Assembly (NCBI GenBank): GCA_024704765.1 | Contig: JAKMXF010000327.1 | Coordinates: 282,784-346,783, forward strand | Length of the DNA stretch: 64,000 bases | Origin: Oopsacas minuta | Lineage: Eukaryota > Porifera > Hexactinellida > Lyssacinosida > Leucopsacidae | Direction of reading: 5' to 3' | Shown here: positions 9,617-20,516 of the stretch, piece by piece | Numbering within the stretch: position 1 is the first letter of the stretch | How the letters are laid out: each line of letters opens with the position of its first letter | Made by a program: the position numbers and the translations under genes | Notes under the pieces: generated by a model | Told to the model about the DNA's origin: nothing | Database searches by the model: none | The model's input: only the letters and a program-made list of their open reading frames with translations

Positions 9617-12031
9617 CAGGGGTCTCAAACTGAATTCGATCACGTGCCAAAATTAAATTTACCTGCAATATCTCGGGCCAAATTGTGGCTAGGTAAATCT
9701 AGACCCTGGATCAAAGCTCCTGATGAGTTAGTTAGGTGATTAATAGATCCTTTACAAATGCTTGAATAAGCTAGTATTTCATTGCATAAGTATACATAAC
9801 TACACTACTATCCTAACATATAAGGAATCGGCATTATTTTTGACGACTTTTCTGGCACCTCTTCGATCCAACAAGATCTACAATGTTGGGAGAGATGGGT
9901 GACAATGCTAGTCGCACCACTGAATCCAAATGTTCATTGGTTATCCGCGACCTGTGCGACGTTTTAACAGCCTTCATGAATGAGAAGGATTGTTCATTCG
10001 CATCAGTCGCTCCAAGCATGCTTCCAATGTAGAATGCATGACTTTTCAGCTTTGGAAATGCTTTCTCATCCATTAATTGATAAAAAGCGATTAAGTCACC
10101 TGTTGAAAATGCGCTCTTCAACGGTTCATGATATTTGAGGTCAATCAGCTCCAATTGTACTCCACTATCTTCACAATCCGCAACATTAATTGAGAAGGGA
10201 TCCTCGAATAGGTGAAATTCATGTTCATATTCTTGGAACACATAGAAACGTTCAGAAAAGTTCTGGCTCAAGGTTTTAAGATTTAGTTTTAGCTTATTTG
10301 TCATAAAGATTTCTTCTGGATTATCTGTGAGGAGTTTCGCCACAGAAGGGAGATGGCGAAAGTCATTCCTTTCTGCCTGACTAATAAATAGAGAGAGCTT
10401 CTCCATGAAGCTTCTTACATGGCTCCAAAGTTGCGAAATAAATTTCCCTCGGCCCTGGAGTCTGATATTTAGGTCATTCAAATGACCTGTAATGTCAGAG
10501 AGGCATGCAAAATCAAACAACCAGTTTTTGTTATTCATCTGTTCAATCACATGTTCCCCATTTTTGGTTTTTAGGTTCGCATCTTTTTCTATAATAAAAA
10601 TTCTAATTTCGGTGAACAGATCATTAAATCGCTGCAAAACACGCCCTCGACTCAACCAACGAACTTCACAATGATAGAGAATATCTCCGTACTGCGAATC
10701 CAGTTCCTTTAACAGTGTTCTAAATTGTCTATGGTTGAGTCCTTTTGAACGAATAAAGTTGATGACTTTGACAACAACGTCCATTACATTCTGGTATTTG
10801 AGAGACTTTCCGCAGAGGGACTCCTGGTGAATTATGCAATGTAAGGAAAGGCAGCGATGTTGAGGTGGGACCACCTCATCCAACAACAATTTCACAGCTC
10901 CTATCTCTTTCCCAATCATATTAGGAGCTCCATCTGTTCCAATCGCAGAGAGAAGATTCCATGATAAACACGGAAGTCGTTGTTCCATGATTCTCTTAAC
11001 AGTACCCTTGACATCTATTCCTTGCGTTCTCCCATCCATTGGGAACAATCCAATAATGTCCTCGTGGATTTCAAAAGGAGAGGAGATACCCCGAATATAC
11101 ACAGAAAGTTGTTCTGTGTCAGAGACATCCGTACTGCCATCAAATGCCAACGAGAAAGACTTGAAACTTTCGGATTTCTTCTGAAGTTGGTTTGTCAAGT
11201 CTATTCCCATTTCTGAAATTCTAGACGCCACGGTATTAGGGGTCAGACTGATTGTTGAGAATAGATTTTGTTGTTCCGGTGCTACTTCGGCGGCTGCAAT
11301 TGTCAAGCAGTCCTTTATCATTTGACCTTCCATAAACGGCCGAGTTCTTTCCGCAATAACCTCAGATATACGATAACTAACCCGCACACATGCTTCACTT
11401 ATTTGTTTTTGGGCGACGAACATTGATTTCTGGGCTATTCTTTCTGTTCTTAATCTCTTCACTGCTTCATCTCTAAACAACCCTGTGAATTCGTCATATC
11501 TCTTGCTGTGCTGCGTTTGGTAATGTCTGCGAAGATTGTACTCCTTGTTCACAGTACAATCGTAGGAACAAATAATACAAATAGGAAGACCCTTGGGACC
11601 TTTCTCAAAAAAATATTTTATCGTCCAATCTTCATCAAACCCACGTTTCTCATTGTCAATCTTGCGCTTTCGCAACATATTGATAAAATCTAATGACAAA
11701 AAATAATAACGTAAACAAACTCGGTTACTTTTTCAAACAAATATAATCTCACACAATCTGTTCATTTTTCTGAAATGAAACAAAACTATTTTAATGCATA
11801 AATGACACAAACATTCTATAATGTCGTATGAAATATAAATTTTAGGGTGGATCTGAAATAAATGGAGAAACATAAAGGTCCTCACGAATGGAATACATGG
11901 TAGGTTTAAAAGATAATTAAAGTGATCCAAAGTGTACATATATTGCTCCAAATCCATTAAGGCTTCGCGGGCCAAAAAAAGTAAGCTTGCGGGCCGTATC
12001 CGGCCCGCGGGCCAACAGTTTGAGACCGCTG
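9617..12031. mobile_element. Complete hAT element with 8-bp TSD
   Basis: The element begins CAGGGGTCTCAAACTG and ends CAGTTTGAGACCGCTG, inverted repeats of 16 bp with one mismatch. It is flanked on both sides by a perfect 8-bp target-site duplication, CCATAGAC (9609-9616 and 12032-12039). Subterminal GC-rich GGCCCGCGGGCC motifs at the right end are typical of GTF2IRD2/ZBED-type hATs. The 2,415-bp element contains one long open transposase on the minus strand and sits inside a SatB array. With both ends and the ORF intact it is the best-preserved autonomous-looking TE in the window. Confidence 0.95.
9834..11699 (-). CDS. hAT transposase, GTF2IRD2-like, 621 aa, uninterrupted
   Basis: An uninterrupted transposase that would cut and paste its hAT element. 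The N-terminus is basic (MLRKRKI) and leads into a BED-type zinc finger: CIICSYDCTV (about residues 41-50) and a His pair in RRHYQTQHSK. The catalytic core has LAFDGSTDVSD with the first Asp, IGTDGAPNMIG with the second, a HCIIHQESLCGKS insertion motif and EVRWLSRGRVL. The C-terminal hATC segment has the expected Glu in GATDANEQSFSFMK; the usual Cys before Glu is Asn. GTF2IRD2's C-terminal domain and related SPIN/Charlie-like proteins are the nearest named relatives I know. The first Met at 11699 gives the full length; a second Met lies eight codons in. The only gene in its element. No introns are evident. Confidence 0.92.
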   Translation of the reverse strand: MSLDFINMLRKRKIDNEKRGFDEDWTIKYFFEKGPKGLPICIICSYDCTVNKEYNLRRHYQTQHSKRYDEFTGLFRDEAVKRLRTERIAQKSMFVAQKQISEACVRVSYRISEVIAERTRPFMEGQMIKDCLTIAAAEVAPEQQNLFSTISLTPNTVASRISEMGIDLTNQLQKKSESFKSFSLAFDGSTDVSDTEQLSVYIRGISSPFEIHEDIIGLFPMDGRTQGIDVKGTVKRIMEQRLPCLSWNLLSAIGTDGAPNMIGKEIGAVKLLLDEVVPPQHRCLSLHCIIHQESLCGKSLKYQNVMDVVVKVINFIRSKGLNHRQFRTLLKELDSQYGDILYHCEVRWLSRGRVLQRFNDLFTEIRIFIIEKDANLKTKNGEHVIEQMNNKNWLFDFACLSDITGHLNDLNIRLQGRGKFISQLWSHVRSFMEKLSLFISQAERNDFRHLPSVAKLLTDNPEEIFMTNKLKLNLKTLSQNFSERFYVFQEYEHEFHLFEDPFSINVADCEDSGVQLELIDLKYHEPLKSAFSTGDLIAFYQLMDEKAFPKLKSHAFYIGSMLGATDANEQSFSFMKAVKTSHRSRITNEHLDSVVRLALSPISPNIVDLVGSKRCQKSRQK

Positions 12032-12039
12032 CCATAGAC

Positions 12040-12570
12040 AGATGAAATTGAATGAAATATATGATACAAGTCAGATTCACCATGATTCTGTGCAGACTGT
12101 TGAAATGGAATCCAAAAACTTCTTTCAAGTCAGATTCACCATGAATATGTGCATTTAGTTGAAATTAAATTAACAAACTTGTCACAAGTCAGATTCACCA
12201 TCTATCCTGGCAGATAGTTGAAATAGAATAAAAAAACCTGTAACATGTAAGTATCACACAGAATATATCCAGAGAGTAGAAATATCTATGAAAGACTTTT
12301 ACAAGTCTAAATACAAGTGAATTCTTGTAGACATGAAATTGAATGAGATACAGTAATATGTCTTATGACAGTGAATGTGTGCAGACAGTTGAAATTGACC
12401 GAAAACCTTGTACATTTCAGATTCACCGTAGCATTGTACATACAGGTGAAACTTTATGAAAATACTTAATACACGTTAGTGTCGCTGTTAATATGTGTAT
12501 GATGTTAAATTTAGTGAAAAACTTGTTTCACGCCAGTATCATCGTGAATAGGTGCCCATGGTATAGCCAT
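12040..12570 (+). repeat. SatB satellite array (right part)
   Basis: Tandem degenerate copies of a ~58-60 bp unit with the core AAGTCAGATTCACCATGAAT, then TGTGCAGACAGTTGAAATT, then GAATGAAAAACTTGT. Clear unit starts lie near 12068, 12128 and 12186. This is the continuation of the array at 9440-9608, separated by the hAT insertion and its 8-bp duplication. Confidence 0.8.
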
Positions 12571-12813
12571 TTAGGAATAACACAATGGAATATTGAGGAT
12601 TGAATTTCGAAATACAACTTAAAAATCAAATATTTACAATACTATATATAGTACATATATACGTATCTAAAAAATCAAGAAGCATTGCATAGAACAAATG
12701 GCTGAATTGTCAATCATAATCAGGATCTAATGAGATGTTTAAATAGCCATATTTGTGGCTTCACAGATTTTGTATCTAATTAGTGTAAAAATAAATATAT
12801 ATAAATACAAATA

Positions 12814-13728
12814 CAGTCAGGGGACAAAAGTATTCGAACACACAAATATATTGTCATAAATTGTATATTCTTTCCCGCTCCTATATATTGTGTAGTCTAT
12901 ATTCGTAGCCGCTATCTAGTAATTTGTATAGAATAACATATGTTTTTCAAGAATTTCAAAAAAATATTAACGATTTACACTTTTTGAAGCTGTTGATTAT
13001 AAATAATAATTAGATAATTATTGATAATCAAAATATGTGGTAATTCAAAGCCTATTAAGAATCTATAATTTCTGACTTGATATTTGAATTCTACGTAGGC
13101 GAGTTACCCCAGATTGAAATTTCCAATCGGATTGAACAATTTTTACCAGAGTTATAGATGAATTTCAATTTGTGCCATTTATGCCACCTTTTGCCCAAGG
13201 TGGCACAAATGGCCGCTACCAAGAGGTTATTTTGGAATTCAAGGGTTAGCATAGTCATATCATTCGAAAATATTACTTCGACTTATTCCTCCTAACTCTA
13301 GTTGATTTCCTTGTAGTGGCGCTGTTTCCTGCCACCTGTGCCACTTTTTGAAAAAAGTGGCACAAGTGGGACAAATTGAAATTCTTCTATAACTTTGGTA
13401 AAATTGTTCAATCCGATTGGAAATTTCAATCTGGGGTAACTCGCCTACGTAGAATTCAAATATCAAGTCAGAAATTATAGATTCTTAATAGGCTTTGAAT
13501 TATCACATATTTTGAATATCAATAATTATCTAATAATTATTAATAAATAACACCTTCAAAAAGTGTAAATCGAAAATTTGTTTTTTTGAATTTCGTGAAA
13601 AACATGTTATTCTATGCAATTACTAGATTGCAGCTACGAATATAGACTACACAATATATAGGAGCGGGAAAGAGTATACAATCTATGACAATATATTTGT
13701 GTGTTCGAATACTATTGTCCCCTGACTG
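12814..13728. mobile_element. Foldback MITE, copy 1 (TA target site)
   Basis: A 915-bp element that is almost one inverted repeat. The left arm starts CAGTCAGGGGACAAAAGTAT and the right arm ends with its reverse complement (..CCCCTGACTG), flanked by TA on each side (12812-12813, 13729-13730). Arm sequence (for example TATATAGGAGCGGGAAAGA in the right arm) is mirrored through about 400 bp on each side. The centre holds a smaller hairpin-rich patch with AAAGTGGCACAA. No ORF fits a transposase. TA target and CAG ends suggest mobilisation by a Tc1/mariner-type enzyme. A second copy lies at 62492-63404. Confidence 0.92.
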
Positions 13729-13734
13729 TATATA

Positions 13735-14275
13735 TATAAATATACTGTAAACATTTCATGATTTATGGCGAATACTACCAATTATGGAGAGGTGATCATT
13801 GTGCAAGGTCATAACTAGAATAATAGTCTCAAATGTTAGTAATGGGTACTACTATAACCATCATGGCACACTTTTCGACAATAATGCACATCTTTCACAT
13901 CTCGGTTGTTGCCATGGATGGAATTGATTTTCCTCATAACGTTGTTCCAAAGCCTCGTCTTTTTATGTTTATCTCCGCGCACTGACCAGCAGTACCTCTC
14001 AATTTATCTCCAGCATCCTGGATTACCTCAATGAGTGTATACTCCTCTTCCTTTGTCCCTACTCTTGCTTTAGAATATCAAAACCTCCACCAATTTATAC
14101 TTTTCATAATGCAACAACTAGCTCCCAATTCAAGTGCAATACTTGATACATCTCACAAGTAAATATCCCAACTTCAAAGCCCGACATCCTACTTAGATGT
14201 TTCAAAACTACAAATTCCATGTTACCTTACAATCATTAACTATACAAAATGTTTACATATCTACATCACAACATA
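13735..14275 (-). other. Non-coding or decayed sequence downstream of the Harbinger relic
   Basis: No complete gene. On the minus strand around 13920-14090 a short segment reads GTKEEEYTLIEVIQDAG then KLRGTAGQCAEI. This could be a remnant of the Myb/SANT-like second ORF carried by Harbinger elements, but the match is weak and broken by stops. Confidence 0.25.
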
Positions 14276-14289
14276 TATGCTATGCGAAT

Positions 14290-15334
14290 TTAGTTGTTGA
14301 AATTATGAATAGAAAATTGATGCCTGTAATGCTTTGATGCCCAATACCCAACAGTTTCTTCAAAGTCAAGAACATCATCCGGATAAGAATCATTGGAGAC
14401 TTTATCCTCTAAGAGAGGTTGTTTCCACTGTATTGCTATGTTATACAATACTGCACAAGCAACTATGATGGAACAAACTTTATCTGGACTCATCCTGAGC
14501 TCTCCATGAAGACAGTGGAATCTTCGTTGCCATCGCCCAAATGTCTGATCAACAATAACTCTTGTCCTCTTATGTGCATAGTTGTAGTTAATTGGGGAGT
14601 GGATATTGGTTGGCGATAAGGAGTGAGTAAATATGGCCTCATCATGTAACCGCTATCTCCTAATATATGCTCTCCTATTGAAAGGTATTTTCAACATGCA
14701 TCCCAACACCTGAAATCTTCCAAATCCGTGAATCGTGAACAGACCCAGGAAAACGTGCCAATACATCACTAAACATTCCATCTGTTTGGCAAATAGCTTG
14801 GACGTTAATTGAGTGGTAAAAATGCGGATTTATATAATCTGCTTCATCTTCAGAGGGTCTTTGGATTCGTATGTGTGTTCTGTCAACTAATCCAACTACG
14901 CCTGGAAAGTGAGCAATCTCATAAACTTATTTTTGACTACCCTCTTGAAACCAGCAGGCAAACTAACAAACTGATGGTATATAGCTTGTAAACCCAGAGA
15001 AACATCTCGGATATAACGAGAAGCAGAAGCTTGGCTTATGTTTATCCCATTTGCACAAATTATCTGGAACGTTCCAGAAGCGAAAAATAGAAGTGCCATA
15101 CAAACTAGCAAGTGAGGGGAAGCAGGATAAGAACGCTCAGTGAAATTCAAATAGTTAGCTATCAACTCTGTTATTTTAGATATTGAAACTCTAGAGAAAC
15201 GGAAACGTCGAACAAGTTCCATATCATCGTAACAATTCACGTAGGGGATCATTGAGATCCCTGAAAACTCGTTGACGTGCCATTGAGGAAGAGGTTTCTT
15301 CTTCTGCGAGAAATAGTGGAATCATCTGTGCCAT
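14290..15334 (-). pseudogene. PIF/Harbinger (HARBI1-like) transposase, frameshifted
   Basis: On the minus strand, an ATG at 15334 opens a short acidic N-terminus with QRVFRDLNDPL. A frameshift follows, then YDDMELVRRFRFSR (HARBI1 N-terminal helix region) and ALLFFASGTFQII. The DDE core is spread over further frames: GLVDRTHIRIQRP (first Asp), a VHDSRIWK segment, LGDSGYMMRP (second Asp), and VDQTFGRWQRRF, where the third acidic residue, normally Glu, reads as Asp. The C-terminus (14290-14493) has SIIVACAVLYNIA, the usual ending. At least three frame changes and a stop after NTFQ make it inactive. Confidence 0.88.
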
Positions 15335-15669
15335 TGTTTATATTAAAATACTTGAATATTTTATATATTATATTTGATCATAAATTGTATTTAGCAAAAC
15401 ATTCATTAGTGTAACTTGGAATGTATAATTCAGAATGATATTATTTAACATTACGTACAAAGTAATGCATTCCTTAGTAACACATATGTTATATCATAAG
15501 CATTCGGGGCATTCCTTGCAACATTATTTGTGGAATATTTCATGAACGTAAACCACAATATTATCGTGAGATCATGCATAAAACATGAAAAGTTTTAAAA
15601 TATATTCCTGAATGATTGAAAGTAATTCAGTAAAGAAATCCATAAGAAACTCACAAATTCATGAATATA

Positions 15670-15803
15670 AGTGATACTTAAGTATGTACTTAGTTAAGTA
15701 CATACTTAAGTACGTACTTAACTCTTAGTGAATACGACTTAAGTATGTACTTGACTAAGTACATAGTACTTAAGTATTAAGTATGCTTAGTGAATACGGC
15801 CGC
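15670..15803. repeat. Harbinger-type terminus with repeated AAGTATGTACTTAA motifs
   Basis: A run of CTTAAGTATGTACTTAGT-type motifs in alternating orientation ends in CTTAGTGAATACGGCC. Read inward this is GGCCGTATTCACTAAG, similar to the ends of the element at 20517-22139 (GGGCCTCATTCACTAAAC). It is probably the right end of the Harbinger element whose transposase lies at 14290-15334. No matching left end was found. LINE sequence begins directly after it. Confidence 0.6.
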
Positions 15804-15805
15804 AG

Positions 15806-15910
15806 TTTCATGGTCCACTGCAAACAAAATGTACCCAACATTAAGAAAACTAAGGATATGATTAATCTCTCCATAAAACTCCCTTTGGATACATCCCATT
15901 AAGGTCGAAG
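15806..15910 (+). pseudogene. CR1-type LINE reverse transcriptase fragment, left piece
   Basis: A segment with WSTANKMYPT and, in another frame, KKTKDMINLS, then IKVEGMD. The order Trp/Asn-x-Met then Lys-Lys-Thr-Lys is seen in the C-terminal third of CR1/Jockey-type reverse transcriptases. It stops at the P-element insertion site. The open frame resumes across the P element at 19305 (IKRVSRVKLLG), so the two pieces were one ORF. Confidence 0.65.
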
Positions 15911-15918
15911 GGATGGAT

Positions 15919-18900
15919 CATAGCCTACTAAATATAAGGCCTAACAGTAAAAGTACCAGGGATGCGTTATTAGCTGATATTGGAGAATTCTGTTATTGTC
16001 TTAAAAATCTAATCAAAATGTTTTCTCAAGTGTTATTAATAATCCCTCGCTGGTATTAAACTAAGATATTGAAATTCTATTTGAAGTTCATTGAAACTAA
16101 TGTTATTGGACAAAAACCCAATCAACAAAAATAATAAATGTAAATACATATAATTACAATAATAATACATACACTCCACAAAATCATGAGAACTTTTTCA
16201 GTTTACGTTTTTCTATACCCTCTAAGTTACAAGTGAATTATAGTTCTTAATCTTGTTGGCCAGAAAGCAATTAGTAGTAGTAAAAATAAGTTTACGCAAG
16301 ATATCCCATCTAGTAACATTACAGATAGGACAGTTTGATTTCCAGATATCAATACTTGCATCATCTTCATGTATATCAATGTGAGCTCAACTAATATTTT
16401 TCTAGGTGGACCGTGTACAAGTAGATTCGCCAAATGATCATTGTCCTCAATAGCAAATAGAATCCTCCAGAGAGTAATGACAGAGCTAAGAACATGCTCA
16501 GATGGATATTTGAGCCCCCCTCGATCTGTAAATTGCAAGAGCTTGAATTGAGAAATGGAATCACTATCAGGAATAAATTCTTTATCATAAGTTAGCGTAT
16601 CAGTGTACAATCTACACTCTTGAAACCCTTTCAAGAATTTATAGACCGAATATCCTCCGATACAAGCTAACGACTGGAGTATCTGCTGAGTGTATTCAAT
16701 TGATAATACATCACCAATTCTATCAAGATATGGTTCAAGATCTATTTGGTCATCACTAGAAGTACTAAAGGGTGAAGTAAAAGATTTGACAAAAGTATGT
16801 ATGGATTGACAAGGGTCTCGTTGGTCAGAAAACATTTTTAGGATGTTAGAGAGCTTAAGACGACGCACGGATTCAAGAATTTGAATGTAGGAAATATGAT
16901 GAATCGAACCAGCCATCATACGATAGAGTCCAAAATGATGTTCCAATGGGTCTGTTGGCAGAAATGCAGACAAAACATAAGAAAATCCACAAGACTCAGT
17001 TAGATAGTTTGTTCTCTGTTCTAAAGCAATACAAGCGTGTCTCAAACTAGTATACGTTTGCTTACTCAATTTACCCGATTTTCCAGGTAAGGACTGCCAA
17101 GCATCTAGCCAATATACTATACGAGCTAAATATATGAAACGCTCATCGTGTGAGATCAAAGGTGTTGAGAGATTGTCATTTAAACGGATGCCTTTGAAGG
17201 GTGTACTAACATTGAATATTTTCTACAGAGTAAGGATTCTAACAAACGTAGAGGTATTATTACGATATTCTTCACAACGTTTTTCATTTTGAATCTCAAG
17301 AGCGGATAGTGTTAGATCATTAAAACCTTCAGAATCAATCTGACATTCTGTCTTTCTATACTAGAAGGAAAACAAGCTTTCGCTGTTAACTGAGGAGCCA
17401 GTTTCGCTAAACTTCCTCTTTCAGAGCTGTATAGAAGGCGAACATCTGGAAAAGATGCTGAATGGAGACAAAGGGGGTACTGGCATTTATCAATCTCAAA
17501 ATCTTCTAACTTGGGGAAATACATTGTCTTATCAAAATTCTTCTGATTCAACCAATTATTACGTATACTTTTTAAAATATGAACAAAATCGAATGTGAGG
17601 AAGAGAAATCTAGTAGGATCAAATGGGTGAGGCACCCTAGTTTCCAATTTGCCACTCAGAGAAAATAGCTTGAAAAGATTTACATTCAAAGGATAATTGT
17701 CAGTTGAAATTACCTGTACACGTAAACCACAATTCTCAATATCAATGATACACTCTTTGATGATGGGAAATATCTTTTCAGCGGAAATAGAACCACATGG
17801 TAATAAACGTGAAATACAAGACCATTTCTTATGTAAACTAGATACCATTACCGCAAACACAGTTCTGGTTGGGTCCTTTGGGTCTAAATTAGGAGCAAAG
17901 ATTTCCCTCCTTTATACGTAATATCAGATTTAACGTGTATTTCTTCCATTTAAACTATAACATTTCTCTCCAATGAACTGAAGGAAGAAGTAGCTTGGGA
18001 GAGATAGGTAGCGAAATAGTTTCCAATGCCAAACGAAGGATACAATTTATTTAAGGTCGGAACATGCGGTAGAGAAAGACACTCTAAACCTGGAGATAAA
18101 CATAACATGCTGGAGAAATGAGATGAGTCTTAATTGACATGACTTGTGTAATTATATTGTACCTTCGCCTGTTATTTGGAATAAATATATTGTCTAATTG
18201 ACAGAGGATAAATAGGAGCTTGGCTATAACTGAGGAAGAATAATTTTAGCTATCCTCTATGCTAGCTAAATCAATAACCTTCTCTATGTGTTGTTTAGCG
18301 CGAGGAATATGAAATGAATGTGATTTATTATTATGATCATCAGATACAATTTTTGAGGAAATTTGATGTAATAATGATTCAATTTGTCGAATATCATTAA
18401 TTGAATTAAGAGAAGTAGGTATGCTTTGTCCATAAACAGATAAAAATGAATTTATTTCTAGATATAAATCTACTAAAATAGTTTTTTCAATAAGACGAGG
18501 AAGAACAAACCGTGTACTAGAATTGTCAGTATGCCATCTTAACCAATTGTCTGGTAACACAATATAATTCAACTTAGCTTTCAGATCCTGTAAATTCCTA
18601 ATGAAGAATTTGTGTTTGGCTTCACTCTCAGATTTAGACTAAGCTGAATGGTTTGATTCAACATTTCTTTCTCTTTTGATTCATAAGACAAACGAGTACG
18701 TTTGCTTGTCGATGTTGGTGAATAATAAGAGGGGCAACCAGGAAGTAAACAGGGAATTGCCCCTTCTTTCAGCTGAAGTTTATCGCGAGGTACACTAGTG
18801 AAAGTACCGTCACCATTGGGAACCTTATGAAAATACTCAACATTTTCTTCACGGAAATGCTCGATACATACATTAACAACCTTGAGACGATCAATATCTT

Positions 18901-19297
18901 CACGGTGAAGAGCGCGTATCCAGGTATGTTTAAGTTCAGGTGGATTCTCTGGCATTCTGAATATATGCACTCTGTCATCTGGGTAGTAATTACTTGTGCA
19001 ACCTGGGGCAGAACAGGAACTGGGCATCAGAGATACAATATACAAGCTAATAGTGAGCAGAAATGGATTATAAAATGCCATAGATATGTGATGGAATATC
19101 ATTACTAGTAACTAGAGTATATCAGTGAAAAAATTTGTATTTGAATATATAACTATTATAATGAATTTAAACAGTATGGTTAATTAATAATCAGAAGTTT
19201 TAAAAATAGAAAATGGGTAGTTAATATAATCAGCTAATAACTTATCCCTGGTATAACAAATGAAGTTACTGTTAGGCCTTATATTTAGTAGGCTATG
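15919..19297. mobile_element. P-type transposable element
   Basis: The ends are inverted repeats of about 32 bp (left CATAGCCTACTAAATATAAG..., right its reverse complement), with a second conserved patch further in (ACCAGGGAT..GTTATTAGCTGAT). The flanks carry GATGGAT on each side (15912-15918 and 19298-19304). An 8-bp reading, GGATGGAT, is possible if the last G of the right end belongs to the duplication. P elements normally give 8 bp. The 3.4-kb element holds a THAP-domain transposase on the minus strand and interrupts a LINE ORF. Confidence 0.9.
16227..19027 (-). pseudogene. P-element (THAP domain) transposase, multiply frameshifted
   Basis: The N-terminus at 19027 (MPSSCSAPGC) begins a THAP zinc finger: Cys-x4-Cys, RMPENPPELKHTWIRAL with the conserved Trp, then a Cys-x2-His (VCIEHF) and the PCLLP end. 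Following pieces in order are a leucine-rich linker (18246-18572), a stretch near 17945 with IHVKSDITYKGG, the nucleotide-binding-insert region with STDNYPLNVNLFK, VPHPFDPTRF and RNNWLNQKN (17312-17860), and the C-terminal core (16227-17159) with DPLEHHFGLYRMMAG. The frames are separated by single-base shifts and stops near 18575, 18245, 17900 and 17310, so no intact protein can be made. Some breaks could hide short introns, but the frame does not resume in phase. Confidence 0.92.
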
Positions 19298-19304
19298 GAT
19301 GGAT

Positions 19305-19790
19305 ATAAAACGAGTATCTAGAGTTAAGCTGTTAGGCAAAATTTTGAGCGTAAAACTCGTTTGGAGTGAAAATGCCACCTATGTTTGTTCGAAAGCCTCT
19401 AGACGTCTATACCAGCTGCGGAGAACTGGGCTTGACAGAGGTAGCTTGCTCATGTTCTATGGGTTTGTAATCAAGCCAGCTGTTGAATTTGTCTGTCCGG
19501 CGTGCCATACATCCCTAACCATGGCAGATTAGGTCATGATAGAGTCATCCAAAGGAGAGCCATGAGAATAATTGAACCCAACTTGTGTTTTGACGTGGCA
19601 TGTGATAAACACCACCTGGTTTACCTTAGGCTCCGGAGAGAGAATTTATTCCGAAAATTCTCTCTGCCACATCCCACAAATTTCACCATCTGCTACCCGA
19701 ACCAAAAATCTCCCGTTACTCCCTTCGTAAGTCATCAAATCTATTCCTCCCAAAACCAAAATCACCCGGTCTAAGAACTCTCTTTTACTC
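19305..19790 (+). pseudogene. CR1-type LINE reverse transcriptase fragment, right piece
   Basis: It reads IKRVSRVKLLGKIL, then KASRRLYQLRRTGL, then FYGFVIKPAVEFVCPACHT and, after a frameshift, IQRRAMRIIEPNL and LRRENLFRKF. This is the characteristic C-terminal end of CR1/Jockey-clade reverse transcriptases: thumb region, V(I/K)P..E(Y/F)..P..H and the QRRA.RII motif. It continues the piece at 15806-15910 across the P element. The catalytic YADD box is absent, so this is a 5'-truncated LINE, as is usual for dead copies. Confidence 0.85.
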
Positions 19791-19799
19791 TATAAACTG

Positions 19800-20514
19800 T
19801 AAAATTTTCAATAGTTCACCTGATACCTCTTAGAGTTTCATTTCTAGATACTGATGTAACGCCTGAAGTTGATGACTCGAACACACTGACGATATTACTG
19901 CAGCTGATATAATGAAGATCCTATGAGATGCCAAAGTAGATGAATGGAAGATACTAATGCCCCTGGAATGTTTTGATTGTACAGTTGTTAATTTTTGTGT
20001 TTCATTTTGTATGTATGTATTATTGGAAAGGCTTCTTATCCTATAGGTACTATCTGGAGAAATTACATTCTGGTCAAATTATATCGTTCAATCAATATTC
20101 ATACGGAAGAATATTGTTTAAGTGAAAAGCCTCCAGGGATTGAGAATCGGGAGGGTACTTTTTGTATTCTTTATGTTTTCAGATATTTTGTAAGGGTAAT
20201 TTAGCCAAAGAACTACAAATTAAACCTTTTTCTCTCTTTAAAATATTCTGACAAGCCAACAAAAATTCTAACAAATGAAGTCGGTGTTTGAAATTATTCT
20301 TACAAGTGAAAGCTCGGAAAACACTATGATATATATAAAGCTTTTTATTAGCAAAATCATTATTTAATTCGAAAACCTTGATAGAACCTGTTCTAGATCA
20401 TTTGGCTTTTCAACATTTTGATCCTAAATTAATAATTCACGTTTTACTATTATCTCAAAGTTGGAGAATATTTGTATACATATTTGCCAAGTACGCTAAC
20501 GGGTTATGTCATTC
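19800..20514. other. No gene recognised
   Basis: AT-rich sequence between the LINE 3' end and the Harbinger-type element. I see no coding motif, satellite unit or inverted repeat. The LINE 3' UTR may account for the first part. Confidence 0.4.
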
Positions 20515-20516
20515 AG

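Noticed and set aside
10980-11216. Plus-strand ORFs inside 9834-11699
   Set aside because: They are antisense shadows of the hAT transposase.
15919-19297. THAP protein as a host gene
   Set aside because: P-type ends, a target duplication and the interrupted LINE frame show that it is a transposon gene.
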